Below, one piece after another: positions 6,782 to 14,917 of a stretch of DNA of 64,000 nt. The stretch lies in assembly GCF_001597735.1 (NCBI RefSeq), contig NZ_LUTS01000001.1:186001-250000 (forward strand), read 5' to 3'. The number at the start of each line of letters is the position of its first letter. The stretch's first letter is position 1. The DNA comes from Neptuniibacter pectenicola. GTDB lineage: Bacteria; Pseudomonadota; Gammaproteobacteria; Pseudomonadales; Balneatricaceae. Both the position numbers and the translations under genes were made by a program. The notes below the pieces were generated by a model. The model was not told the origin of the DNA and ran no database searches. It saw nothing but the letters and a program-made list of their open reading frames with translations.

Positions 6782-9526
6782 TTAATGGGGGATATTTAAG
6801 CGTAATCGTTGCCAATCTTCTGACGGCTCATTTAGCATCATACGCATATCCACAACCTCCTCTTCGGCATTATAGCTATTGGTAAAACCTAACTTTTTAG
6901 CCAAGTTCTGCATGCCTTTATTATTCGGTAAGGTTGAGCCCAAAATTTGTAATGTCCCACGGCTTTTGCAGTAATCAATAACCTTATTCATTAAGGCGAC
7001 ACCTAAGCCTTCACCCTGCAAGTCATCACGTATGACAACACTAAACTCAGCTTGCACATTATCCGCGTCAGTAACCGCCCGAACAACACCTAGGGTTTCC
7101 ATACCATCTCCATCTTCACGGGGAGCCGTAATAATGAAGGCCATTTCGCGGTCGTAATCAATCTGCGTCCAATTAGCGAGCTCCTGATGCGTAGGAATAC
7201 CACGGCTATAGAAGTAACGTAGCCGAATAGATTGCGGGCTCAGTTTGTTATAAAACTCTAGATGATTAGGCTCATCTTCCCCGCGAATGGCACGCATAAT
7301 CGCTTTACGACCTGAACGCTTAAGCGTGATCTCTTCAGTGAGGTGTTCCGGGTAAGGCGAGATAGATAAACAGCCCGCTTCAGGCGATAGCGAGACCGAT
7401 ACATCCATCACTAATAAGCCACTTTTATTCACCAGCATTGGGTTTATCTCTAACCCTTTAAGGTTAGGTAGATCAACCACCATCTCAGACAATTTAAGCA
7501 GTAAATTAGCAAGCTGCTGCATATCCTGCTGCGGGCGGTAGCTATTCTCTTTAAGAATCTGACACAGCCTCGATTGACGAATCAGTTCCGATGCCAATGA
7601 CATATTTAAAGGAGGTAACATCACATGCCGATCCGCTAATACATCCACCGTGTGACCGCCAACCCCAAAAAAGATGACCGGACCAAACGTAGGATCACGG
7701 GTAATACCTACATTAATCTGTAAGGATTGGAAGCCTCGTTTCATCTGTTGAACACAAAAACCCATCAGATCCTCTGCAGGATAAATCTCGCCCATACGAT
7801 AAGAAAGCTGGGTAGTGGCATGTTCAACCTCCGTGCTAGAAAACAGGTCTTGTACCACCTCTTTCCAACGCTGACGCCCAGTATCATCGTAACTAAACGG
7901 GTAGACATTTTGATGGTGTAAGGCTTTAACTTGCACCGTGCCCTCTATCTTTTTAGCCCGTGACACCACCTCATCGATGGTGTCGCAATAGAAGGTATTA
8001 GCCACCGGAATATCGTATAGATCTAATAGCTCGATCGCTTCCCCATGACGTAGATAATCGCGCTCTTCAAGCAACGCTTCTTGAACAAGCTCCCTCGCAC
8101 GAATATGGTGTGGACTGCACTGCTCAATATAAGGTGGTGGCGTTTGACGCATCACGTCCTGATTACGGTGAAAATCCACCATATGCATAAACGCATCGAC
8201 CGATTCTTCCGGTGTCAAAAAGGTTGAGATACCTGCCGAGTTACAATGGTTCCGAGCTTCAATAGCCGTAGCCCGTCCCATAAAGCACGTTAAAATATTG
8301 CGGGGTGTTTTCTTGGCAATCTGTATAACCGCGTCAGCCGTGTTTACGGAAGAGGCCATACGTGTAGGCGCATGCAGCATCAACACAGCATCAACATTTT
8401 TATCTTTAGTCAGCAGGCGCACCGCTTCTGCAAAGCGTTCAGGCCGCGCATCAGAGTTAAGATCAACAGGGTTAGAACGATTCCAATGGGGCGGTAATAT
8501 CTCGGCTAACGCCTCGATGGTTTCATCAGTTAACGGCGCTAGCTTGCCGCCATGCTTAAACAACTGCTCTGTCGCAAGCGCATTGGGGCCGGTGCCATTA
8601 CATAAAATAGCTAACCGCTCCCCACGCATAGGCTTCATCCGTGTCAGCGTTTCAAGCGCATTAAATAAGTCATCCGACCGTTTTACACGGACAACACCCG
8701 CGCGACGTAATGCAGCGTCATAAACCAGGTCATCGTCATAGATCCCTTCAGCTAAGGTTGTCGCAGATTTATCGCCGATAAACGTGTCATTTTTAAGCAC
8801 CAGTACCAGCTTATTACGTGACGCAGAACGGACCGCTGAAAGAAAATCCCGTGCTGAACCATCCACGCGGTTAAGCTGCAATAGAATCGCATGGGTGTAA
8901 GGGTCTTGCGCCAGGTAATCGATCACTGAAGGCAGATCGACATCGGCCCCATCACCTAATGTAAGAAAGTGGGAAAAACCGATCTCTTGACCTGTTGCCC
9001 AGTCGATCATCGCCGTCCCCAAAATACCGGACTGACCAATATAGGCCACTTTACCTTTCAATATATTGACGTGGGAATAGCTTGCATTCATATGGTGACC
9101 AGGAACAAGCATCCCCATACAGTCAGGCCCCATAATTCTTATACCGTAAGGTTTAGCTGCTTCCCTAACCTCATCACGTAGGGTTCGATGACTTTCATCT
9201 TTCGTCATCGATAGGCCGCCCGTTAGAATCATAGCGGCCTTAACCATACTGACACCTAACCCGCGAATAAGGTCTGCCACCGTATCAGGCGGTGAACAAA
9301 CAATGGCGAGATCAGGCATTTCTGGCAGATCTGATAGTGTTCTAAAGCAGGGTACCCCATGCACTTCATCATATTCATGACGATTGACCGCATAGATTGC
9401 TCCCTTAAAACCGCTTTCGAGCAGGTTTTGAATAACAATACCACCCATGCTGTCCTCTCTGGCGGAGGCACCAAAAACAGCAATGGAAGCTGGTTTAAAG
9501 AAACGTTTGAGATACTTAGTAGCCAC
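6782..9526 (-). CDS. PatZ/Pka-type acyl-CoA synthetase-like protein with GNAT acetyltransferase domain
   Basis: A 914-residue multi-domain protein. Domains in order: a CoA-binding Rossmann domain (about 8-140, motif FGASAREDSMGG), a succinyl-CoA-ligase-like domain (about 150-290, GQSGILGTAM), a third ligase domain, an ATP-grasp domain (about 480-700), and a C-terminal GNAT acetyltransferase domain (about 745-900, with DLQGEGLGVALMNKVIDY as the acetyl-CoA loop). This is the architecture of E. coli PatZ (YfiQ/Pka, 886 residues). PatZ acetylates lysines of acetyl-CoA synthetase and other proteins; the ligase part is thought to be a regulatory, non-catalytic sensor. It is monocistronic. A palindrome almost identical to one in front of the phasin gene lies 42-52 bases upstream of its start. 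Confidence 0.88.
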   Translation of the reverse strand: MATKYLKRFFKPASIAVFGASAREDSMGGIVIQNLLESGFKGAIYAVNRHEYDEVHGVPCFRTLSDLPEMPDLAIVCSPPDTVADLIRGLGVSMVKAAMILTGGLSMTKDESHRTLRDEVREAAKPYGIRIMGPDCMGMLVPGHHMNASYSHVNILKGKVAYIGQSGILGTAMIDWATGQEIGFSHFLTLGDGADVDLPSVIDYLAQDPYTHAILLQLNRVDGSARDFLSAVRSASRNKLVLVLKNDTFIGDKSATTLAEGIYDDDLVYDAALRRAGVVRVKRSDDLFNALETLTRMKPMRGERLAILCNGTGPNALATEQLFKHGGKLAPLTDETIEALAEILPPHWNRSNPVDLNSDARPERFAEAVRLLTKDKNVDAVLMLHAPTRMASSVNTADAVIQIAKKTPRNILTCFMGRATAIEARNHCNSAGISTFLTPEESVDAFMHMVDFHRNQDVMRQTPPPYIEQCSPHHIRARELVQEALLEERDYLRHGEAIELLDLYDIPVANTFYCDTIDEVVSRAKKIEGTVQVKALHHQNVYPFSYDDTGRQRWKEVVQDLFSSTEVEHATTQLSYRMGEIYPAEDLMGFCVQQMKRGFQSLQINVGITRDPTFGPVIFFGVGGHTVDVLADRHVMLPPLNMSLASELIRQSRLCQILKENSYRPQQDMQQLANLLLKLSEMVVDLPNLKGLEINPMLVNKSGLLVMDVSVSLSPEAGCLSISPYPEHLTEEITLKRSGRKAIMRAIRGEDEPNHLEFYNKLSPQSIRLRYFYSRGIPTHQELANWTQIDYDREMAFIITAPREDGDGMETLGVVRAVTDADNVQAEFSVVIRDDLQGEGLGVALMNKVIDYCKSRGTLQILGSTLPNNKGMQNLAKKLGFTNSYNAEEEVVDMRMMLNEPSEDWQRLRLNIPH

Positions 9527-9567
9527 GCATTAAATCCTCTATCAATATCCCATTATCTTATACTTTT

Positions 9568-9586
9568 TTGCACTGCAACAAAATAG
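9568..9586. promoter_or_regulatory. PhaR-like palindromic operator upstream of the PatZ-type gene
   Basis: TTGCACTGCAA at 9568-9578 is a perfect 11-base palindrome followed by CAAAATAG. The 17-base stretch 9570-9586 matches 14391-14407 in front of the phasin gene at 16 of 17 positions. The TGCA-type core resembles sites bound by PhaR, the repressor of phasin genes in many bacteria. The assignment to PhaR is inference; no phaR gene is in the window. Confidence 0.45.
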
Positions 9587-9681
9587 ATTTTCTATACCAA
9601 AGTATAATTATAATATCTATTTTTCGGCCCTTCTTAAAAACAAGCCGACTGATTACCGTTAACAGAAGTCGACCCACCAGC

Positions 9682-9698
9682 TGGTAAGTTAGTTACCA
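9682..9698. promoter_or_regulatory. inverted repeat, candidate HupR enhancer site for hupE
   Basis: Perfect 6-base arms TGGTAA and TTACCA surround 5 bases, about 110 bases upstream of the -24 element of the hupE promoter. This is the usual position for a site bound by an NtrC-type activator. The half-site GGTAAGTT recurs at 30490-30497, a similar distance upstream of a weaker sigma-54-like promoter before hupD. Binding by HupR is inference. Confidence 0.4.
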
Positions 9699-9808
9699 CC
9701 TTCATGCTTATTTTCAAGCATTCACCCGACAGTTGAATCCACCCAAACCATCATCAACCCTAAGTATAGCGGCCGTTTACCCTGTTTTAATTAGATCTAC
9801 TCTGAGTT

Positions 9809-9824
9809 TGGCACTTGCTTTGCT
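9809..9824 (+). promoter_or_regulatory. sigma-54 promoter of hupE
   Basis: TGGCAC (9809-9814), five bases, then TTGCT (9820-9824) match the sigma-54 consensus TGGCAC-N5-TTGCW at every defined position. Transcription would start near 9835, 37 bases before the hupE ATG. The window encodes an NtrC-family hydrogenase regulator (HupR, 23376-24830) that could activate it. Confidence 0.8.
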
Positions 9825-9871
9825 TTGAAGACTACCAACATACACCCAATAATAATTAAACAGGCCGATCA

Positions 9872-10453
9872 ATGACTCCATTAAAATTGACACTGCTCAC
9901 TAGCTTTACAGCCTTCATAACAACCTTAGCGCCCTCGGCGTTTGCCCATTCATTGCCAATGGAATCAAGTCTATTAACGGGCTTTGTACATCCATTATTA
10001 GGCCTCGATCATCTACTTGCGATGCTCGCTGTAGGCTTTTGGGCCGCTCAACAGAGAGGAAAAAACACACGCACGATTCCCCTCGTCTTTATCAGCGCCC
10101 TCTTAATTGGCTTTCTTTTAGGGCTTAATGCAGTGACGTTAGTCGCGATCGAAACGGGTATTGCCCTGTCGGTTCTGATCTTAGGCTTATTAATTGTCAG
10201 TGCGGCCCGTTTGCCTATGACTCTATCACTCCCTCTGATTGGATCATTTGCCCTATATCATGGAATTGCGCATGGTGCGGAGGTCGGAGTAGCTCATGCC
10301 GCCCTATTTGCCACGGGTTTTATAGGTTCAACCGCGCTGTTACACCTAACAGGCGTACAATCAGCCCTTTTAGTACAACGATACACCCCACTCATAGGAA
10401 AAGTCGCTGGCGCAGGTATTGCGTTAATGGGCGCCATGTTACTCATGGCCTAA
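9872..10453 (+). CDS. hupE: HupE/UreJ-family nickel transporter
   Basis: A 193-residue membrane protein with a cleavable signal peptide (cut likely after PSAFA, residue 25) and about six transmembrane helices. The signature HPLLGLDHLLAMLAVG at about 37-52 is the HupE/UreJ motif (HPxxGxDHxL), whose His and Asp residues are important for nickel uptake in Rhizobium HupE. A second His block, YHGIAHGAE, lies near residue 130. It is 6.2 kb from the end of the hyp/hup operon, yet has a consensus sigma-54 promoter. This links it to hydrogenase expression, probably by supplying Ni2+ for the active site. An alternative is nickel or cobalt supply for another enzyme such as urease; no urease genes are seen here. 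Confidence 0.85.
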   Translation: MTPLKLTLLTSFTAFITTLAPSAFAHSLPMESSLLTGFVHPLLGLDHLLAMLAVGFWAAQQRGKNTRTIPLVFISALLIGFLLGLNAVTLVAIETGIALSVLILGLLIVSAARLPMTLSLPLIGSFALYHGIAHGAEVGVAHAALFATGFIGSTALLHLTGVQSALLVQRYTPLIGKVAGAGIALMGAMLLMA

Positions 10454-10624
10454 CCACATACACATAAACGGCGCTTACCCGCTTCACACATGGAAAAGAG
10501 TGATGTTTGAGTACCGATAACACGCCGTTTTCTTAAAGTTTAAACCTCCCCTACCCCCGTTATTAGGGCGTAATCGTCAATATTCCGCTTTCATGTTCCA
10601 GTACCATCACCCAAAATGGTTCTT

Positions 10625-10649
10625 GTCGGGCTTTTAGCCCGACTTTTTT
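10625..10649 (+). terminator. rho-independent terminator
   Basis: A 7-bp GC-rich stem (GTCGGGC / GCCCGAC) with a TTTTA loop is followed directly by six T residues. It lies 170 bases after hupE and just before the promoter of the next gene, so it probably ends hupE transcription. Confidence 0.8.
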
Positions 10650-10650
10650 C

Positions 10651-10679
10651 TTGACAAAAAATAGTCCTAACTCTACTTT
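10651..10679 (+). promoter_or_regulatory. sigma-70 promoter of the 71-residue protein gene
   Basis: TTGACA at 10651-10656 is a perfect -35. After 17 bases, TACTTT at 10674-10679 is a fair -10. Transcription would start about 55 bases before the ATG at 10741. Confidence 0.5.
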
Positions 10680-10740
10680 CCTATTTTGAAATATGTACCA
10701 TAATCAGGCTATGTATCAACTCAATTAGTGAGGCATTGCA

Positions 10741-10956
10741 ATGAGCCAACAACGCCCCGTTAGTAGTGAGCCAGAATCAACTTTTGATCTGGAAGATTGG
10801 ATGAGCGATGACCTTGACTCTGTGCAAGTTGACTCAACCATCCGTAAAAAAGATAGTATTAATCCGGATAAACGCCGACGCTTAGAAGCGATGCGTGAAG
10901 AACGAGAGTTAATGAAAGATATTAAAGATGTATTTGAGGATAACTGGGATGATTAA
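10741..10956 (+). CDS. small charged protein of unknown function
   Basis: A 71-residue soluble protein with a good ribosome site (TGAGG seven bases before the ATG) and its own promoter. The N-terminal half is acidic and low in structure. The C-terminal half is a charged helix, with KRRRLEAMREERELMKDI at about 44-61, ending in an acidic tail NWDD. The layout (acidic start, basic-acidic helix, acidic end) resembles short gammaproteobacterial families such as DUF3545 or the PA3496-like proteins, but the match is too loose for a firm assignment. No function is proposed. Confidence 0.7.
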   Translation: MSQQRPVSSEPESTFDLEDWMSDDLDSVQVDSTIRKKDSINPDKRRRLEAMREERELMKDIKDVFEDNWDD

Positions 10957-10976
10957 CTAAAGCCCCTCTATCCGTA

Positions 10977-11016
10977 TTAGGTGCTGGCACACTCGCCAGC
11001 GCCTAACCTAGCACCT
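10977..11016. repeat. competing stem-loops after the 71-residue protein gene
   Basis: A 12-bp stem with one G-T pair joins 10977-10988 to 10995-11006 around a 6-base loop. The segment AGGTGCT (10979-10985) can instead pair with AGCACCT at 11010-11016. No T-run follows, so it is not a standard terminator. Confidence 0.4.
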
Positions 11017-11096
11017 GACAACCGCCCCCTAAAATACTTTACCTACCCACCCCATAAAGCCTGACTTTCTTGCTAACGGATTGATAGAATAGCCCC

Positions 11097-11510
11097 ATGT
11101 TGACTATATCAGAGCGTTTATCCATCCCACTCAATGAAATTGAGTTTAAAGCGATCCGTGCCCAAGGCTGCGGCGGCCAAAATGTAAATAAAGTATCTAG
11201 CGCGATTCATCTCCGTTTTGATATCCAGCGCTCATCCTTACCTGAACATTATAAAGAGCGCCTCTTAAGCTATCAGGATCAGAGAATCACCACCGATGGC
11301 GTGATTGTGATCAAAGCACAGAGCTTTCGAGACCAAGAACGCAACAAAGAAGATGCACTACTGCGCTTACAGCAGCTGATTCAAGCAGCAACCACTGTAG
11401 AAAAGCCACGACGGGCGACAAAACCAACGCGCAGCTCTCAACGCAAGCGAATGGATAAAAAGAACAAACGGGGACAGGTAAAAAAGGGACGGGGCAAAGT
11501 AGACTTTTAA
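11097..11510 (+). CDS. arfB: alternative ribosome-rescue factor ArfB (peptidyl-tRNA hydrolase)
   Basis: A 137-residue protein with the catalytic GGQ loop of class I release factors (AQGCGGQNVNKV, residues 22-33). Residues 1-100 form the compact RF domain without any codon-recognition domains. The basic C-terminal tail (about 105-137, rich in K and R) is the part that, in ArfB/YaeJ, inserts into the empty mRNA channel of stalled ribosomes. It hydrolyses peptidyl-tRNA on ribosomes lacking a stop codon. Length and layout match E. coli YaeJ (140 residues). It is monocistronic and convergent with yaeQ. Confidence 0.95.
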   Translation: MLTISERLSIPLNEIEFKAIRAQGCGGQNVNKVSSAIHLRFDIQRSSLPEHYKERLLSYQDQRITTDGVIVIKAQSFRDQERNKEDALLRLQQLIQAATTVEKPRRATKPTRSSQRKRMDKKNKRGQVKKGRGKVDF

Positions 11511-11532
11511 ACCACGCTCCCTACTCGTAAAT

Positions 11533-12066
11533 TTAAGCTAAACGCGTCAGACCAATCTCGAGCTGCTGCTCACCGGTAGTGACATAAAGTTGGTCTTCGC
11601 TCAAGGTAATGGTCAACTCCATATTTCGCCCACACAGCTCACTTAAGCGATCCACTTGTACCGCAGGAAAACTATACACTTCCGTTTTTGGCAGGCCGGT
11701 TAACGCATCACAATGTTTAGCCCACCAGACATCAACCTCTGAACCATACGCATAAAGCTTTACCTGATCGGCTCGGCTAACCCCCTTACGGATGCGCTCT
11801 GGCGACGCTTGACCGACCTCTATCCAGCAACTCACAGAACCATCCGGTCGCTTAACCCACAGGTCTGGTTCATCCGTGGCAGATAAGCCTTTACTAAACG
11901 CGAGATCTTGATCGTAGTTAAGCGCATAGGCCAGTAACCGCACCATCATCCGGACATCAGTTTCCGATGGGTGCAGGACAAGCATCAACTTCTCCGTGAC
12001 ATAGATATCCCGATTCATATCAATCAGGTTCAATGTGGTTTTGTAGATAGTTGGTTTTAACGCCAT
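11533..12066 (-). CDS. yaeQ: YaeQ family protein
   Basis: The frame can be read from 12144, but the conserved family start MALKPTIYK is at 12066, giving 178 residues. That is close to the usual YaeQ length of about 180. Recognisable blocks include LVLHPSETDVRMMVRLLAYAL and the nuclease-like core EPDLWVKRPDGS-CWIEVGQAS, in which a D, an E and a K-type residue follow the PD-(D/E)XK pattern described for the family. Its cellular role is unclear; it was once proposed to act in transcription elongation. It lies convergent with arfB and divergent from the yejK-type gene. Confidence 0.88.
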   Translation of the reverse strand: MALKPTIYKTTLNLIDMNRDIYVTEKLMLVLHPSETDVRMMVRLLAYALNYDQDLAFSKGLSATDEPDLWVKRPDGSVSCWIEVGQASPERIRKGVSRADQVKLYAYGSEVDVWWAKHCDALTGLPKTEVYSFPAVQVDRLSELCGRNMELTITLSEDQLYVTTGEQQLEIGLTRLA

Positions 12067-12207
12067 GAAAGGGAAACCTATGAATAATTTTGAACGCCTC
12101 GAGCTGAGGACATTTACATTGTGTGCATCTTTATACTGCATCAACGCAGAGTTTTAAATACAATCTCCCCTTTACACTCTCTTTACCGAATAACACTTGA
12201 GGTCATT

Positions 12208-13275
12208 ATGGAACTGAAACACTTGGCAATTCGTGAACTGGTTAAGGAATCGGAAGAATCCCCGGCACGGATTACCGACCGTGGAGGCATTATCCCCACC
12301 GCCTCTCCGATCGCAACCCAGCTGTTTGAGACCCTAAATTCAGCCTTTAGCCGTCGTTCCAGTTTAACCCACGGCTCCTTTAATACAGACGATGAAACGA
12401 GTTACCCGTTTATCTCAGCCTTTGAAGAGTTTGTTAGCCAAACCTGGGACGAAACTGTATTTTCCACCTTAGTGGATAAAAGCATGTCACAGTTGGCGGC
12501 GGCGATTAACAACCCATCAGCACACAATGCCAATGGCGGCTATGTTCTTTTCTCTCTGTATGCCAGTGACCGTTATGAATATTTACTGATCGCGCTTGTC
12601 CGCGACAAAGCCAGTATAGGTTTTGATAATGATCTCCATCCCACAGAGGTAATGGAGGTCAATCTTGACCAGCTACACCAAGCCGCACGCATTAATATCA
12701 GCACGTTCCGCAAAAAACAGGATAGCTACCTCAGCTTTATTGGCAGCAAAGAGAAAGGCGAAATCACCCACTTTTTCTCAACCGCTTTCGGTTGTACCGA
12801 TGTAACACCGTCGCGTAAATCCACCGGTGAGCTCATCCGCGCCACCCGTGACTTCTGCAATAAAAACAATATGAGCGATCGTAAAGAAGAGGTCGTGGAC
12901 GATGTCGTCAGCTACTTATCACGCCAACGTTCAGAGAAAGAATCGGCCAATCTGAATGAGATAGAAAATCTATTCGATGCCTACATTCCACCCGAGCAAG
13001 CCGAAACCGCAGCGGGCACGTTTGGCAAGTTTGCCAACAAAGGTCCCTACAACGTCAGCCAAGAGTTCCAACCACACACCAGTACAATCAACCGCTTTGC
13101 CAAACTAAAGGTTAAAGCCGATAACTGGAGTGTCGATTTTACCAAACGCAACTTTGGCGAGCTTAACTCAGGTAAAGATATTGAATTTGACGAAGATAAT
13201 AGCCGTATCATTATCAATCGCCTCCCCAGCAAAGTGATTAACCAACTGCGTGAAGCGCTCGAACAAGAAGAGTAA
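12208..13275 (+). CDS. yejK: nucleoid-associated protein YejK/NdpA (37-kDa family)
   Basis: A start at 12121 is possible, but the ATG at 12208 has TGAGG six bases upstream and gives the expected N-terminus MELKHLAIREL; the protein is then 355 residues. The family (PF04245, NA37) copurifies with the bacterial nucleoid. Seen here are the family's conserved region around YLSFIGSKEKGEITHFFSTAFGC (about 170-195) and the C-terminal segment with IIINRLPSKVINQLREAL. The molecular function is unresolved; association with DNA, and with topoisomerase IV activity for one homologue, has been reported. Confidence 0.9.
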   Translation: MELKHLAIRELVKESEESPARITDRGGIIPTASPIATQLFETLNSAFSRRSSLTHGSFNTDDETSYPFISAFEEFVSQTWDETVFSTLVDKSMSQLAAAINNPSAHNANGGYVLFSLYASDRYEYLLIALVRDKASIGFDNDLHPTEVMEVNLDQLHQAARINISTFRKKQDSYLSFIGSKEKGEITHFFSTAFGCTDVTPSRKSTGELIRATRDFCNKNNMSDRKEEVVDDVVSYLSRQRSEKESANLNEIENLFDAYIPPEQAETAAGTFGKFANKGPYNVSQEFQPHTSTINRFAKLKVKADNWSVDFTKRNFGELNSGKDIEFDEDNSRIIINRLPSKVINQLREALEQEE

Positions 13276-13284
13276 TCACCGCAC

Positions 13285-13317
13285 ATGATGTAATGGGGGC
13301 GTCCTCCGTTACATCAT
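13285..13317. terminator. stem-loop between convergent yejK and the AEC permease gene
   Basis: Nine-base perfect arms, ATGATGTAA (13285-13293) and TTACATCAT (13309-13317), flank a 15-base loop. The structure lies 9 bases after the yejK stop and overlaps the AEC stop codon. It lacks a T-run. Confidence 0.45.
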
Positions 13318-14238
13318 CCACCCGACCCACAACGATACACTCACAATCGATGCTAATGTGGACAACACAACGGTAAGTGAGGTCTCCTTCTCTTTCACGT
13401 CATAACGCAGCGCCATCACATGCGCCAACGCACCGGTCGGTAAGGCGGCCAAGAACACCGCCGCTAATAACCAATTATGATCCGTCAGGCCCGCCATCCG
13501 AAAGATCGCTAAGGTCAACAAGGGATGGATAAACAGCTTAACAACCACCAGCCATACTAATTCAATTTTACTTTGCTGCAGGGCTTTAAATTCAAGACTT
13601 GCGCCTAAACAGAAGAGAGCAACAGGCACGGTAGCCGGCGCTAACATATTTAATGCATCCACAATGATGGTGGGAAATTCAAGTGACAGTCCTGAGACCA
13701 AAACACCAAAAAACGTCGCTAAAAAGATAGGACTACGCAATAACGACTTATCTAAAATGGCCAAAAATTGTTTAAACCCTTTTCCTTCCTGACGATGGCT
13801 CTCAATCAAAAACTGAGTTCCACCAATCTGAAACAGATTACCTAACAAGATAATACTAACCATCGCCCCATAGGCCGCTTCACCTAACAGGCCGAAGACA
13901 AGGGGAATCCCCATATAGGCATAGTTAGAAAACGTTCCATTTAAGGCCCGAAAAATAAGCACTTCCCGATCACGCTCTTTAAACAGAACCACACAACCCA
14001 CCCCCGCAATCAGTGCCGTCAGCGCAGCGGCCAAAAGGAACGCGAGTAGATAATACGGTTGGAACAAACTATCCAGAGAGAGCTTATATACCGAGTTAAA
14101 CAACAGCGCAGGGACCGCGAAATAATACACAAAGGTATTAAGGGGAACCAACGAGTGCCCAGCCATGACTGTGCGCTTACCTAGATAACCAAGTCCTATC
14201 AAGAAAAATAGGGAAAGGATCGTTTCGATGCCAGCCAT
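13309..14238 (-). CDS. AEC-family (auxin efflux carrier-like) permease
   Basis: A 309-residue inner-membrane protein with about ten transmembrane helices arranged as two five-helix halves. The first half starts ETILSLFFLIGLGYLGKR; the second includes ATVPVALFCLGASL near residue 205, the cross-over motif characteristic of the family. Bacterial members move small organic acids such as malate or malonate; the substrate cannot be read from sequence. It stands alone, divergent from the phasin gene. A second AEC protein is encoded at 60386-61261. Confidence 0.85.
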   Translation of the reverse strand: MAGIETILSLFFLIGLGYLGKRTVMAGHSLVPLNTFVYYFAVPALLFNSVYKLSLDSLFQPYYLLAFLLAAALTALIAGVGCVVLFKERDREVLIFRALNGTFSNYAYMGIPLVFGLLGEAAYGAMVSIILLGNLFQIGGTQFLIESHRQEGKGFKQFLAILDKSLLRSPIFLATFFGVLVSGLSLEFPTIIVDALNMLAPATVPVALFCLGASLEFKALQQSKIELVWLVVVKLFIHPLLTLAIFRMAGLTDHNWLLAAVFLAALPTGALAHVMALRYDVKEKETSLTVVLSTLASIVSVSLWVGWMM

Positions 14239-14386
14239 AGACCTATACTACTCAGATTCATAAATTAGGGGGGGACAATTAGATCAATTTGTCTAACGAA
14301 GGTCTAGACATCATTCCGTAATAGCCCTTTATTATGCTTGCCCAAGGGGCATTAATTTGAGCGCTTTACGCCCTAGTAATATTTTT

Positions 14387-14407
14387 TTGTGCAGTGCAAC
14401 AAAATAG
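14387..14407. promoter_or_regulatory. upstream PhaR-like operator of the phasin gene
   Basis: The core GTGCAGTGCAAC with its flank CAAAATAG lies just before the -35 box of the phasin promoter. Positions 14391-14407 match 9570-9586, upstream of the PatZ-type gene, at 16 of 17 positions. Confidence 0.5.
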
Positions 14408-14409
14408 TG

Positions 14410-14437
14410 TTGACTTGATTAAAAAACAGACTAGAAT
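14410..14437 (+). promoter_or_regulatory. sigma-70 promoter of the phasin gene
   Basis: TTGACT (14410-14415), 16 bases, TAGAAT (14432-14437). Transcription would start near 14444, immediately before the second operator. Confidence 0.65.
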
Positions 14438-14447
14438 AGAATCCATA

Positions 14448-14462
14448 TTGTGCATCGCACAA
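14448..14462. promoter_or_regulatory. downstream phasin operator (PhaR-like palindrome)
   Basis: TTGTGC-ATC-GCACAA is a perfect 15-base palindrome just after the predicted transcription start and 20 bases before the phasin ATG. Together with the site at 14387-14407 it brackets the promoter. Such placement fits repression by PhaR, which leaves phasin promoters when polyhydroxyalkanoate granules form. That the regulator is PhaR is inference. Confidence 0.55.
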
Positions 14463-14482
14463 GAACCTTAAGGAGAATTAAA

Positions 14483-14788
14483 ATGACAAACCCAGTTGAT
14501 TTTCAGAAATCTTTCGATGCCCTTCAGTCTCTAATGAACTTGCAGGCTGCAGCTATCACTAAATCTATCGAGCAGCAGAAAAAGTCTGGCGAGCAGTTAA
14601 CGTCTTTCTTTAAAACTGAAGCTGAGAAAGCTAAAGAGCTTAAAACACCTGAAGAGCTTATCAAGTTCAACATGGAAGCGAACAAAGCGCTTTTTGAACT
14701 GCTTAAAGGACAAGGTGAAGCATTCACGTCTATCGCAAATGAAACACGCGAAGCGGCTATGACTGAGCTACAATCTATTGCTAAGTAA
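14483..14788 (+). CDS. phaP: phasin (polyhydroxyalkanoate granule-associated protein)
   Basis: The start is taken at the ATG at 14483, which has AGGAG seven bases upstream, rather than the GTG at 14450 that lies inside the operator. The 101-residue product begins MTNPVDFQKSFDALQ and is almost entirely amphipathic helix, with many A, K, E and Q residues and no cysteine. This is typical of phasin family 2 (PF09361), which coats polyhydroxyalkanoate granules and controls their size. No PHA synthase is in the window. The gene is transcribed alone, between flanking operators and a strong terminator. Confidence 0.88.
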   Translation: MTNPVDFQKSFDALQSLMNLQAAAITKSIEQQKKSGEQLTSFFKTEAEKAKELKTPEELIKFNMEANKALFELLKGQGEAFTSIANETREAAMTELQSIAK

Positions 14789-14800
14789 TTTTTAGCGTAC

Positions 14801-14834
14801 GAAAAAAACCGAGCAATGCTCGGTTTTTTTTTTT
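14801..14834 (+). terminator. strong rho-independent terminator of the phasin gene
   Basis: A 7-bp stem ACCGAGC/GCTCGGT with an AAT loop is extended by A-T pairs and followed by eleven T residues. Confidence 0.92.
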
Positions 14835-14917
14835 GCTTTCTTCTTGTCAGCCCCATCAATCAACTGTAACGTCATTACGATAGAAATAGTTTTATTTTAG
14901 CTGTATGAGGCGTACCT

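Larger units (their letters stand above)
9527..9871. other. divergent intergenic region, patZ-type gene / hupE
   Basis: This 345-base gap contains no gene. It holds the PhaR-like palindrome (9568-9578), an inverted repeat at 9682-9698 (TGGTAA, 5 bases, TTACCA), a second inverted repeat at 9704-9721 (ATGCTT, 6 bases, AAGCAT), and the sigma-54 promoter of hupE at 9809-9824. Confidence 0.6.

Noticed and set aside
8298-8723. Plus-strand frames inside the patZ-type gene, and similar long frames opposite hupR, htpG and ptsP
   Set aside because: They are opposite-strand shadows of strongly conserved genes with no ribosome site or recognisable product.
14450-14482. Phasin starting at the GTG at 14450
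   Set aside because: That codon lies inside the operator and has no ribosome site; the ATG at 14483 has AGGAG at the right distance.
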